Positions 16,473-24,140 are shown, counted from the first letter of the stretch. The stretch is DNA of 30,344 bases from JACRAR01 sp041674465 (GCA_041674465.1 JBAYVV010000033.1:1-30344), one strand, 5' to 3'. Numbers and translations are program-made. The notes: generated from the sequence alone by a model not told the origin.

Positions 16473-18211
16473 GCTTCGCCCTGCACGGTTTCGCAGTGGC
16501 GCCAGGCATCGCCATCGGCCATGCGCAACTGGTTTCCCACGCCCGGCTGGAGGTGGCGCAATACCAGTTGCGTGAGCGGGAAGTCGAAGCCGAGCTGATC
16601 CGTTTTGACATGGCACTCACCACGGTGCGCAATGAACTGGTCTTGCTCAAAGGCGAAGCTGAGGCATCGCCTGGTGCGGCCGCGGAACTGTCCGCCTTCG
16701 TCGACCTGCAATCGATGTTCCTTGCTGACCCGCTGCTGACAGAAGCGCCCCGTGAAATGATCCGGACCCGGCGCTGCAACGCGGAGTGGGCGCTGGTACA
16801 GCAGATGGAACTGCTGGTCGCGCAGTTCGACGAGATGGAAGATGCCTACCTGCGCGAGCGCAAGCAGGACATCGTCCAGGTGGTCGAACGCGTCCTCAAG
16901 GTGCTGCTCGGCAAATCGCGCAAAATCACCCGCCGCAAGGGCCAGGCGGACGATGAGCTGATCATCGTCGCGCATGATCTTTCGCCGGCCGACACGATCC
17001 AGTTCAAGAGCCTGAAAATCGGCGGCTTTGCCACCGACCTTGGTGGCGCCACCTCACACACAGCAATTGTCGCGCGCAGTCTGGCGATTCCTGCGGTGGT
17101 CGGCCTGCACCACGCACGGCCGCTGCTGCGCGACAACGATCTCTTGATCATCGACGGCACCCGCGGCGTGCTGATTGTCGATCCGGATGCGCGGGTGCTG
17201 GAAGAATACCGTTTGCGCAAGAGCGAAATGGAGCTCGAGCGCAGCAAGCTCAAGCGCCTCAGGACATCACGTGCCGCGACGCTGGATCACCAGACCATCG
17301 AGCTGCTTGCCAACATTGAACTGCCGCAGGATATTGAAAAGGTCAAGGAGGTCGATGCCGCCGGCATCGGCCTGTTCCGCACCGAGTTTCTTTTCATGAA
17401 CCGTTCGCAGCTGCCCGGTGAGGACGAGCAATTCGAGACTTACCGCTCGGTGGTCAAGGCGTTGCCCGGCAAGCCGGTGACCATCCGCACCCTCGACACC
17501 GGCGCCGACAAACAGACACGCGCCATGCGCGGCCAGGATCGGGTCGGCCCCAATCCGGCGCTGGGCCTGCGCGCGATCCGCTATTGCCTGGCCGAACCGC
17601 AACTCTTTCTGGCGCAGTTGCGCGCCATCCTGCGAGCCTCGCACTACGGCAAGATCAAGTTGCTGATCCCGATGCTGGCGCATGCCCACGAAATCGAGCA
17701 GTCGCTGGTGATGATCGACCGCGCCAAAGAGCAATTGCGCGCCAGCAAAGGAAAGTTCGACGAGGGCATCGAGGTCGGCGGCATGATCGAGATCCCCGCG
17801 GCAGCCCTGGCACTCGGGCCGTTCCTCAAGCACCTGGACTTCCTTTCGATCGGCACCAACGATCTGATCCAATACACTTTGGCGATCGACCGCACCGATG
17901 AATCGGTGGCACACCTCTACGACCCGCTGCATCCTGCGGTGCTGCGCCTGGTGGCGCAAACCATTGAGCGCGGTGCGCGTGCCGGCGTGCCGGTCACGGT
18001 CTGCGGCGAAATGGCCGGTGATGCCAATATGACGCGGCTGTTGCTGGGCATGGGACTGCAGCAGTTTTCGATGCACCCGGCGCAACTCCTGGAGGTGAAG
18101 CAGCAGATCATGCGCAGCGACGTCTCCCGTCTGCAACCCAAGGTCGTGCGCCTGCTGAAGCATGACGACACAGCGCGAGTGCGCGAGCAACTTGCCCTGC
18201 TGGAAGACTGA
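16469..18211 (+). CDS. ptsI: PTS enzyme I (phosphoenolpyruvate-protein phosphotransferase)
   Basis: A 580-residue enzyme that takes phosphate from PEP and gives it to HPr. The order is that of EI: an HPr-binding helical N-domain, the phosphohistidine segment GGATSHTAIVARS with His197 (His189 in E. coli), and the PEP-binding barrel with RTEFLFMNR, GTNDLIQYTLAIDRTDE and the acid/base Cys512 in VTVCGEMAGD (Cys502 in E. coli). The start GTG at 16469 overlaps the ptsH stop. It is the last gene of the gshA-to-ptsI run and converges on the minus-strand ABC genes, with only 14 bases between the stop codons. Confidence 0.96.
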   Translation: MSFALHGFAVAPGIAIGHAQLVSHARLEVAQYQLREREVEAELIRFDMALTTVRNELVLLKGEAEASPGAAAELSAFVDLQSMFLADPLLTEAPREMIRTRRCNAEWALVQQMELLVAQFDEMEDAYLRERKQDIVQVVERVLKVLLGKSRKITRRKGQADDELIIVAHDLSPADTIQFKSLKIGGFATDLGGATSHTAIVARSLAIPAVVGLHHARPLLRDNDLLIIDGTRGVLIVDPDARVLEEYRLRKSEMELERSKLKRLRTSRAATLDHQTIELLANIELPQDIEKVKEVDAAGIGLFRTEFLFMNRSQLPGEDEQFETYRSVVKALPGKPVTIRTLDTGADKQTRAMRGQDRVGPNPALGLRAIRYCLAEPQLFLAQLRAILRASHYGKIKLLIPMLAHAHEIEQSLVMIDRAKEQLRASKGKFDEGIEVGGMIEIPAAALALGPFLKHLDFLSIGTNDLIQYTLAIDRTDESVAHLYDPLHPAVLRLVAQTIERGARAGVPVTVCGEMAGDANMTRLLLGMGLQQFSMHPAQLLEVKQQIMRSDVSRLQPKVVRLLKHDDTARVREQLALLED

Positions 18212-18225
18212 CGCAGGCCAAGCCT

Positions 18226-18936
18226 CTACTTCGTCCGTGTTTTCGCTTCAAGCTCCTTGAAGCGCTTCTCAAGAAACTGAATTTCACGCTCGTCCGTGAT
18301 GCGGCCGCTGTCGAGCAGACCGCTGATCAGCACCTTGGCGCTGTCGATTTCATTCATGTCCTGCAGGATGAAAATTTCCATTTCCCGTGCCCAGTAAGGA
18401 ACCTCGCTCGCGACGGCATGGACGCGGATGGCCTGGGCGTATTTGCGCGCCAGCGGCAAATCCTTGAGCTGGTGCTTCGCTGCAATAACCACGTGGGCCA
18501 GCCAGGGCCAGCGGCGGTTGGGGTCGTCAAGGAACTTGCGGTAGATGAATTCGAACATGCGCCGCTGCCGGCTTTCATCGACACCCTGGGCATAGAAGAG
18601 GCTGGCGGAGAAGAGCGGGTACTGCCCGGGCGGATCGAGCTGCAAAATCCGTTCGAGCCAGCCTTCCACCCGATCATAGTCCAGTTGGGAGAAGGGGATG
18701 GTCACACCGGGCTGGCTGTCGAAGGCCTGCAGATAGAGCATGAGCCCCTTCGCCAGCGCGATCGGCTCGCCGAAGCTGGCGATTCTGGCTGCGGCAAGCG
18801 AGGGCGTGGGCGGCAAGTCCTCGGCAATCGCCAGGCGCGCTGGCCGGCTGGCAGACCAGGCAATCTGCAAACCCAGACCCAATGCCAGCAGCAGCATGGC
18901 AGCCTTGGGAACATTGGCCAGCGGTCGTTCGCGCAT
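18226..18936 (-). CDS. Unknown membrane-anchored protein of an ABC exporter operon
   Basis: A 236-residue protein I do not recognise by name. The ATG at 18936 follows the permease stop after 5 bases. It has one N-terminal hydrophobic segment (about 10-27, KAAMLLLALGLGLQIAW), so it is either anchored in the membrane or exported. The rest is mainly helical, with pairs of amphipathic helices that resemble TPR-like repeats (for example GWLERILQLDPPGQYPLF and DLPLARKYAQAIRVHAVA). The C-terminus is charged (EKRFKELEAKTRTK). Tight packing with the ATPase and permease suggests it is part of, or served by, that transporter. The function is unknown. Confidence 0.75.
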   Translation of the reverse strand: MRERPLANVPKAAMLLLALGLGLQIAWSASRPARLAIAEDLPPTPSLAAARIASFGEPIALAKGLMLYLQAFDSQPGVTIPFSQLDYDRVEGWLERILQLDPPGQYPLFSASLFYAQGVDESRQRRMFEFIYRKFLDDPNRRWPWLAHVVIAAKHQLKDLPLARKYAQAIRVHAVASEVPYWAREMEIFILQDMNEIDSAKVLISGLLDSGRITDEREIQFLEKRFKELEAKTRTK

Positions 18937-18941
18937 TGTGG

Positions 18942-19709
18942 CTAAAGGTTCTTGCGGTAGAGATCGAACAATGCGGCACCTGCCAGCAGGGCAAGATAAA
19001 TCGCGGTTTGCGCCAGCAAGGGCAACAGCGCGGTCAGATTGCCGCTGTGATAGACCAGCCAATCGGTGCGAGTGAATTCGTCAAGGTGAGGCAGCAGCGC
19101 CCCGATCATATCGATCACGAAAGTGATGACATGCTGGGATAACGATTTGTCGGTCAACGAACCCTGACCGATCAACTGGAATGCCGTCACGGAGCGCGCC
19201 AGCAAATAAAACGCCATGCTGGCGCTGAGTGCTGCCATCACCTGGTTGAAGGTCAGCACGCAGAGCAGGCTGAACGCGGCGATGATCCAGAGTTCACAGA
19301 TCAGGGAGAGGGTCCACCAGGCGGCCTGCTCGGCTGGCGCCAGCAACAGCGTGAGCAAGCCGAAGAGCAGCGCCGGCACCAGGGCGAGCGCGGCAAAGCC
19401 GGCCAGCTTGCCGAGCAAATAGCCGGCACGCGGTAACTCCAGTGCCAGAACCAGTTCCAGTCCCTTGTCGTTGAATTCCCGCACCATGCTGGTCACGACA
19501 AAGGTGGCAAGCAGAAAGACGGCTGAAAAGCGCAGGAAGGCTGCCAGCATGGCAAGCTGAATCTGGCTGCTTTCGGTCAGCGCGATCTCCTGCAGGAATC
19601 CGCTCAGCCCTACCCCGATCAGCGCCACCAGCAAAACCAGCCACATCAGCCGGTTGCGCAGGGCTTCGAGCAGCGTATAGAAGGCAATGGTGCGTGCTTG
19701 CCTGACCAT
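18942..19709 (-). CDS. ABC transporter permease (ABC-2/NosY-like)
   Basis: A 255-residue hydrophobic protein with about six membrane segments. The cytoplasmic start RTIAFYTLLEALRNRLMWL leads into the first helix, followed by a second (FLRFSAVFLLATFVVTSMV), then the conserved cytoplasmic turn REFNDKGLELVLALELPR and further helices up to ALLAGAALFDLYRKNL. This layout is that of ABC-2 type exporters such as NosY. I chose the ATG at 19709, two bases after the ATPase stop; ATGs at 19724 and further upstream overlap the ATPase gene. The partner ATPase is encoded just upstream. The cargo is unknown. Confidence 0.85.
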   Translation of the reverse strand: MVRQARTIAFYTLLEALRNRLMWLVLLVALIGVGLSGFLQEIALTESSQIQLAMLAAFLRFSAVFLLATFVVTSMVREFNDKGLELVLALELPRAGYLLGKLAGFAALALVPALLFGLLTLLLAPAEQAAWWTLSLICELWIIAAFSLLCVLTFNQVMAALSASMAFYLLARSVTAFQLIGQGSLTDKSLSQHVITFVIDMIGALLPHLDEFTRTDWLVYHSGNLTALLPLLAQTAIYLALLAGAALFDLYRKNL

Positions 19710-19711
19710 GT

Positions 19712-20428
19712 TCAGCTGATGCATTTCAGATAGGCCTGTTCGAGGGTGTCGGCGCCAAATTGCCGGCAGCACTCGGCAGGTGAGCCAACAAAGCGGATTG
19801 TGCCCCGGTGCAGAATCGCCATGCGGTCGCAGATTTCCTCCACATCCGCCAGGGCATGGGAGATCACGAACAGGGTGCGTCCCGCCGCACGCAAGGACAG
19901 CAGGCGCGACTTGAGCAGGGCCCGGGCTTTCGGGTCGAGACCGCTCATGGGTTCATCGAAAATCAGGAGTTCCTTGTCAGCGAGGAAACAGGCGGCAAGA
20001 CCGAGCTTTTGCGTCATGCCCTTGGAATAGGAGCGCACCGGGCGGGTCAATGCCACCGCGTCCAGATCAAGCGCCGCGAGCATGCTGCTTACCTCATCAG
20101 GTCGATAGGGCAAAGACTGCAACTTGAGCAGGTATTTCAGAAAATCCTGGCCGGTCAGGTAATACGGAGGAACCAGGCGCTCCGGCAAAAACACCAGCGG
20201 CTTGCGGGCCTGGGTGAGACGCTGGCTGATTCCAAAAATTTCGATGTTGCCGCCATCCAGAGCGCAAAAATCCAGCAGACATTTCACCATCGTGGTTTTG
20301 CCGGCGCCGTTCATGCCGACCAGCCCAAAGAACTCGCCCTTACCGACCTCGAGATCGACGTTGCTCAGAACCTGAGCGGTTCCATAGCGTTTGGCGACGT
20401 TTTGAAAACGGATTGCGGGTGTGGGCAT
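19712..20428 (-). CDS. ABC transporter ATP-binding protein
   Basis: A 238-residue ABC ATPase. Walker A is GMNGAGKTT (38-46), the signature is a YSKGM variant (YSKGMTQKLGLA), Walker B is LLIFDEPMSGLD and the switch histidine is in VISHAL. The usual Q-loop glutamine appears to be replaced in the FLPERLVPP stretch. This form of signature and the short length fit the ABC-2/NosF-like exporters. It starts the three-gene minus-strand operon, divergent from metX. A possible -10 box TAGAAT (20481-20476) lies upstream, without a good -35. Confidence 0.93.
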   Translation of the reverse strand: MPTPAIRFQNVAKRYGTAQVLSNVDLEVGKGEFFGLVGMNGAGKTTMVKCLLDFCALDGGNIEIFGISQRLTQARKPLVFLPERLVPPYYLTGQDFLKYLLKLQSLPYRPDEVSSMLAALDLDAVALTRPVRSYSKGMTQKLGLAACFLADKELLIFDEPMSGLDPKARALLKSRLLSLRAAGRTLFVISHALADVEEICDRMAILHRGTIRFVGSPAECCRQFGADTLEQAYLKCIS

Positions 20429-20497
20429 AGTCAGATTGGATGCTGGTCACGGCGTCAGCCCGGATGTGCCGATTCATTCTACCGCAAGAGGATTGAA

Positions 20498-20526
20498 TTG
20501 ACTTTTGGCAAACGGCACGGTAGCTT
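20498..20526 (+). promoter_or_regulatory. Candidate promoter of metX-metW
   Basis: TTGACT (20498-20503, 5 of 6 to the -35 consensus) is followed after 17 bases by TAGCTT, a poor -10. The predicted start near 20533 falls 2-3 bases before the first helix of the riboswitch, which is the position expected and the main support for this call. Confidence 0.45.
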
Positions 20527-20534
20527 CCCGGCTG

Positions 20535-20590
20535 TGGCGCCGACTTGACTCAGCTTGCGGGCGCTTGATAAATACGGCTAAAGCGAGGTT
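20535..20590 (+). ncRNA. SAM-II riboswitch upstream of metX
   Basis: The RNA has the compact H-type pseudoknot pattern of SAM-II. Helix P1 pairs GGCGCC (20536-20541) with GGCGCT (20560-20565). It is followed at once by the conserved 3' strand TGATAAATACGGCTAAA (20566-20582), nearly the same as in the well-studied marine metX aptamer (TGATAAATGTAGCTAAA as I remember it). A second helix is possible between CTTGC (20554-20558) and GCGAG (20583-20587), crossing P1 as the fold requires. It lies about 55 bases before the metX start, and metX is a known SAM-II target. Binding of S-adenosylmethionine should reduce metXW expression. Confidence 0.85.
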
Positions 20591-20599
20591 GGGAAATGC

Positions 20600-20634
20600 A
20601 CCCGATCCGCGCAAGCTGATCGGGTTATTTTTTT
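20600..20634 (+). terminator. Intrinsic terminator between SAM-II aptamer and metX, with antiterminator
   Basis: A 7-bp stem ACCCGAT/ATCGGGT (20600-20606 with 20619-20625) closes a 12-base loop and is followed by TTATTTTTTT-like sequence ending at 20634, only 10 bases before the metX GTG. The loop and 3' arm include CGCAAGCTGA (20610-20619), which is exactly complementary over 10 bases to TCAGCTTGCG (20550-20559) in the aptamer loop. That pairing would disrupt both the pseudoknot and the terminator, giving an on-state without SAM. Confidence 0.8.
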
Positions 20635-20644
20635 GGGTAAGGGT

Positions 20645-21790
20645 GTGAGTACGGAGATTCAAAAAACTGGTAGCGTAGGCATCGTCGAAGCGCAGCGCGC
20701 CCATTTCGACGCACCGCTCGAATTGCGCAGCGGCGCCGTCGTGCCGGCCTTCGACCTGGTTTATGAAACCTACGGCACGCTGAATGCCGCCAAATCCAAC
20801 GCCATCCTGGTCTGCCATGCGCTGTCGGGCCACCACCATGTCGCCGGTCTGTATGAAGGTCAGCCGAAAAGCCTGGGCTGGTGGGACAGCATCGTCGGCC
20901 CGGGACGGCCGCTCGATACCGATCGCTTCTTTATCGTCGGGGTGAATAACCTGGGCGGCTGTCATGGCTCAAGCGGTCCATGCTCGCTCAACCCCGTCAG
21001 CGGCCAGCTTTGGGGCGCCAATTTCCCCATGGTCACGGTGCAGGACTGGGTCAAGGCGCAAGCACGACTCGCCGACCATCTCGGCATCGACAGCTGGGCC
21101 GTGGTCATCGGCGGCAGCCTGGGCGGCATGCAGGCCCTGCAATGGACCATCGACCTCCCGCAACGCGTCCGTCATGCCCTGGTGATTGCGGCAGCGCCCA
21201 AGCTGACGGCACAGAATATCGCCTTCAATGACGTCGCCCGCCAGGCCATCCTCACCGACCCGGATTTCCACGGCGGCCACTTCTATCAGCACCAGACGGC
21301 GCCGCGTCGCGGCCTGCGGCTGGCGCGCATGCTAGGCCACATCACCTATCTTTCGGACGACCAGATGGGCGAGAAATTCGGTCGCGTCATGCGCAACGAC
21401 AGCGGCGACTACAACTTCGGCTACGAGGTCGAGTTCGAGATCGAGTCCTATCTGCGGGCGCAGGGCGACAAATTCGCCGGCTTCTTCGATGCCAATACTT
21501 ATCTGCTGATGACCAAGGCGCTCGACTACTTCGATCCGGCACAGGCGCATGGCGACGATCTGGCCGCGGCGCTGAAGCCTGCGCAAGCCGGGTTTCTGGT
21601 GGTCTCCTTCACCACCGACTGGCGCTTCGCACCTTCGCGCTCGCGCGAGATCGTCAATGCGCTGTTGAAGAACGACCAGAATGTGAGCTATGCCGAAATC
21701 ACCAGCAACTACGGCCACGATTCATTCCTGCTGGCGATTCCGCATTACCACGCCATCCTCAGTGCCTATCTGGAAAGGATCAAGCTATGA
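20645..21790 (+). CDS. metX: Homoserine O-acyltransferase MetX
   Basis: A 381-residue alpha/beta-hydrolase fold enzyme that activates homoserine for methionine synthesis. The nucleophile is Ser158 in GGSLGGMQALQW; the catalytic His is in NYGHDSFLL near the C-terminus; VCHALSGHHHVAG and NNLGGCHGSSGP form the oxyanion and substrate region. Whether the acyl donor is acetyl-CoA or succinyl-CoA cannot be read safely here; many proteobacterial MetX proteins use succinyl-CoA. I chose the GTG at 20645, preceded by a TAAGGG ribosome site; the frame opens 12 bases earlier at a TTG inside the terminator T-tract, which is not a plausible start. It overlaps metW by ATGA. Confidence 0.93.
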   Translation: MSTEIQKTGSVGIVEAQRAHFDAPLELRSGAVVPAFDLVYETYGTLNAAKSNAILVCHALSGHHHVAGLYEGQPKSLGWWDSIVGPGRPLDTDRFFIVGVNNLGGCHGSSGPCSLNPVSGQLWGANFPMVTVQDWVKAQARLADHLGIDSWAVVIGGSLGGMQALQWTIDLPQRVRHALVIAAAPKLTAQNIAFNDVARQAILTDPDFHGGHFYQHQTAPRRGLRLARMLGHITYLSDDQMGEKFGRVMRNDSGDYNFGYEVEFEIESYLRAQGDKFAGFFDANTYLLMTKALDYFDPAQAHGDDLAAALKPAQAGFLVVSFTTDWRFAPSRSREIVNALLKNDQNVSYAEITSNYGHDSFLLAIPHYHAILSAYLERIKL

Positions 21791-22383
21791 ACTGGCAGCT
21801 TGACCGTCCCGATTTCGAAGTCATCGCCGGCTGGGTGCAGCCCGGCGAGCGTGTGCTGGACCTCGGCTGCGGTGACGGTGCCCTGCTCAAGCTGTTGATC
21901 GAGACACGCGGCGTGCGCGGCTACGGTGTCGATATCGACGATGCCAACGTCCTCGCCGCCATTGCCAATGGCATCGACGTAATCCAGAGCAACCTCGACG
22001 CGGGACTGGCCGGCTTCGTGGATGGCGCTTTCGATCATGTGGTGCTTTCGCGCACGCTGCAGACCATCCGCCACACCCAGGGCATTCTCGACGCCATGCT
22101 GCGCGTTGGGCGCGAAGCAGTGGTGTCCTTCCCCAACTTCGGCTACTGGAAAAATCGCGCTGCGGTGCTGGCCGGCCGCATGCCGGTATCCGAGGATCTG
22201 CCCCATCAATGGTTCGACACACCCAACGTGCGCTTCTTCACCATGCTGGATTTCGAGGCGCTGTGCGCCGACATGAACATTCTGGTGCGTGAGCGGCAGG
22301 TGCTTGACGAGCAGGGGCAACTCGTCACCGAGGAGCACAATTTTCTCGGCAGTCTCGCCGTCTATCGCATCACCCGGGGCTGA
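21787..22383 (+). CDS. metW: Methionine biosynthesis protein MetW
   Basis: A 198-residue SAM-methyltransferase-fold protein. It begins MNWQLDRPDFEVIAGWV and has motif I VLDLGCGDGALL (23-34), an acidic YGVDIDD motif, the DHVVLSRTLQ segment and FPNFGYWKNR, all typical of MetW. The family is nearly always coupled to metX and is thought to help or regulate homoserine acylation; its methyl acceptor is not established. It starts at ATGA, overlapping the metX stop, so it is under the same SAM-II control. Confidence 0.95.
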   Translation: MNWQLDRPDFEVIAGWVQPGERVLDLGCGDGALLKLLIETRGVRGYGVDIDDANVLAAIANGIDVIQSNLDAGLAGFVDGAFDHVVLSRTLQTIRHTQGILDAMLRVGREAVVSFPNFGYWKNRAAVLAGRMPVSEDLPHQWFDTPNVRFFTMLDFEALCADMNILVRERQVLDEQGQLVTEEHNFLGSLAVYRITRG

Positions 22384-22473
22384 CGCTTGAGTTCCAATTC
22401 AACATCAACCGTTGTTAATGGTGTTACGTTGCTTTCAGCAAAACCCCAGGTATTTACGTCAGCCAGCTTTAGC

Positions 22474-22920
22474 CTAGCGATTTCGGCCATGACCTTGACT
22501 GTCGCCGCGGTGGTCGTTCCTCTGGTCCCCGCGATTATTATCCCTGCGCTCTTCATGGCGGTCATCCCGGCGATCCTGATGACGTTCACGATAACGCGGA
22601 ACGTACTCGCGGTTGTACCAGTTGTCCTGCACAAAATAGACTCGCTCGCCGCATGCGCCGTATTTGCCGCAGTGCCTGCGCCAGTTCTTGGCGTGTCCAG
22701 GGGGAACGTGCAGGTAAACCGGCGGGCGGTCGATTGATACCCGCTCGATTGTCACTGGCCGCCGGTAGATCACTTGTGGCTGGGGATAGTCGCCGATATC
22801 AAGGCGTCCGTAAAAACCTGGTTCACCATAGCTCAGGGAAACGCCCAGGTCGCCAGCGAGTGCCGGAACGGCAAGGCCGGCAGTAGTAGCAACCATCGCC
22901 GCGATCAGAAAGTTTTTCAT
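22474..22920 (-). CDS. Unknown exported protein with charged low-complexity tail
   Basis: A 148-residue protein with a clear signal peptide (MKNFLIAAMVATTAGLAVPALA, cleavage expected after ALA at 20-22). The mature part contains YPQPQVIYRRPVTIER, PPVYLHVPPGHAKNW and a CGKYGACGERVYFV segment whose two cysteines could form a disulfide. The last 40 residues are almost only Arg, Asp, His, Asn, Gln and Gly, and probably disordered. An AGGAG ribosome site 7-8 bases before the ATG supports the start. I know similar small exported proteins in betaproteobacteria but no function. It converges on metW, with 90 bases between the stops. Confidence 0.8.
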   Translation of the reverse strand: MKNFLIAAMVATTAGLAVPALAGDLGVSLSYGEPGFYGRLDIGDYPQPQVIYRRPVTIERVSIDRPPVYLHVPPGHAKNWRRHCGKYGACGERVYFVQDNWYNREYVPRYRERHQDRRDDRHEERRDNNRGDQRNDHRGDSQGHGRNR

Positions 22921-23104
22921 GCTGTGTCTCCTGTGGTTGTTTCTTCAATAACGTATCAAAAACTGGACTGTTGACGTTTCCTTTGTTACGTTATGTAAGC
23001 GCACAAGTAGCGCACAAGTCCGCTTGAGTTGTCCGCAACCCCGGAGACTGCCGCCTGTCCGACGCACGACGTGGCAGAGGTTCGATCATCCGGACCTTCT
23101 CCTT

Positions 23105-23659
23105 CTATCGGCCTTGGCCATCCGCTGTGGCTGTGTTGAGAACAAGTTTTCCATGCTCTACCGGAATACGGTTATCACTCGGTGGTTGCTCCATCCGAAC
23201 TGTATCTTCGCGTCCATCGAGCCTGTAACGAACGTTGTACCCGACGATCGTATCGTGGGACTTTTTGACAATGTGACAGCGCTGTTCGGTGCTGGTGGAG
23301 GTGTCCTTGTCTTGCATGCCTTTTTGGACCCTGTTGCCAGCGTACGCACCTCCGGCTGCGCCTGCCACTGTTGCCAAGTTATTTCCAACACCTTTGCCGA
23401 CTTGATTGCCCAGCAAACCGCCCAGCACGCCGCCCATGACTGTACCGGCAATACGATTTTCGTCCTGAACCGGTGCTTTATGAACTACGCTAACCTCATT
23501 GCAAACGTTTTCCGAAGTCATCACATTCTTATGCACAGGGCTAACATGCACCACCTCTGCATAAGCAGGTTCTTTGAACGTCTGATAGCCCGCGATTGCA
23601 CCAATCGACAAGACCGCTCCGGCACCGACGACCGCGCCAATGATATTTGATCTATTCAC
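23105..23659 (-). CDS. Glycine-zipper 2TM-type envelope protein
   Basis: A 184-residue protein with one N-terminal hydrophobic segment (about 6-26, IIGAVVGAGAVLSIGAIAGY) but no lipobox cysteine. A glycine-zipper region follows at about 70-112 (GTVMGGVLGGLLGNQVGKGV and VAGAAGGAYAGNRVQ), the mark of the glycine-zipper 2TM family that includes SlyB/Rcp-like envelope proteins. The C-terminal part contains the common motif VGYNVRYRLDGREDTVRMEQPP, seen in proteins with this domain. It is probably an envelope or membrane-associated protein; its role is unknown. Base composition is more AT-rich than in metXW. Confidence 0.82.
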   Translation of the reverse strand: MNRSNIIGAVVGAGAVLSIGAIAGYQTFKEPAYAEVVHVSPVHKNVMTSENVCNEVSVVHKAPVQDENRIAGTVMGGVLGGLLGNQVGKGVGNNLATVAGAAGGAYAGNRVQKGMQDKDTSTSTEQRCHIVKKSHDTIVGYNVRYRLDGREDTVRMEQPPSDNRIPVEHGKLVLNTATADGQGR

Positions 23660-23831
23660 AATTGCCCTTTCGAAGAAAACGACATACTCTCGGCTAGCAG
23701 GTATCGGCTAACCAATGTTTATAGCTTGGACCAAAACTTGTGGCCGATCTGTGCGGCAACACACGAAACACGAAACGTTTCATTTAGAGTGTCACGGCAT
23801 CCGGCATTGACGGACGGCCAAGACACCCCAA

Positions 23832-23893
23832 AGTACATCCATGTATTTGCTTTTAGCCCGGATCGAGCTATAGTACATCCATAGTACATCCAT
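23832..23893. promoter_or_regulatory. vapBC promoter region with three 11-bp direct repeats (operator)
   Basis: AGTACATCCAT occurs at 23832-23842, 23872-23882 and 23883-23893, the last two in immediate tandem. The first copy continues to form the palindrome TACATCCATGTA (23834-23845). A -10 box TATAGT (23869-23874) overlaps the second copy, and TTGCTT (23847-23852) could be the -35 with a 16-base spacer. Repeats placed across the core promoter and start point fit autorepression by the VapB antitoxin or VapBC complex. Confidence 0.6.
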
Positions 23894-23903
23894 GGAGTTG
23901 GCA

Positions 23904-24140
23904 ATGCATACTACCCGGGCTTTCAAGAATGGCAACTCGCAGGCCGTCCGCATTCCTGCCGACTTGGCTTATGAACGCACGGATATCGATCTTGAGATAG
24001 AGCGAGAAGGTGACGAAATCAGAATCAGGCCGACACGCCGCCCTTTGTCCGGCGTGCTGGCCAAGTTTGCCAAGTTCACTCCCGGCTTCATGGCCGAAGG
24101 CCGGGGCGACCAGGAGCAGGTCAAAAGGGATTCCCTGTAA
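23904..24140 (+). CDS. vapB: Antitoxin VapB (AbrB/SpoVT-like)
   Basis: A 78-residue antitoxin. MHTTRAFKNGNSQAVRIPADL is the standard swapped-hairpin AbrB/MazE-type DNA-binding start of VapB/MvpA proteins; residues after about 45 should bind and neutralise the toxin. I chose the ATG at 23904 because GGAG lies 6 bases before it; an in-frame ATG at 23892 has no ribosome site and overlaps the last operator repeat. It overlaps vapC by TAATG. It would repress its own promoter through the repeats at 23832-23893. Confidence 0.9.
   Translation: MHTTRAFKNGNSQAVRIPADLAYERTDIDLEIEREGDEIRIRPTRRPLSGVLAKFAKFTPGFMAEGRGDQEQVKRDSL

Noticed and set aside
22387..22737. 116-codon hydrophobic frame antisense to the exported protein gene
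   Set aside because: It looks like a membrane protein only because it mirrors the Arg/Asp codons of the tail; the opposite frame has a signal peptide and a good ribosome site.
23772..23781. Palindrome GAAACGTTTC between the glycine-zipper gene and vapB
   Set aside because: Only 10 bases, single copy, about 90 bases from the vapB promoter boxes; too short to call a regulatory site.
23719..23904. 61-codon minus-strand frame over the vapBC promoter
   Set aside because: It spans the operator repeats, has no ribosome site, and its N-terminus is just the translation of the repeated 11-mers.
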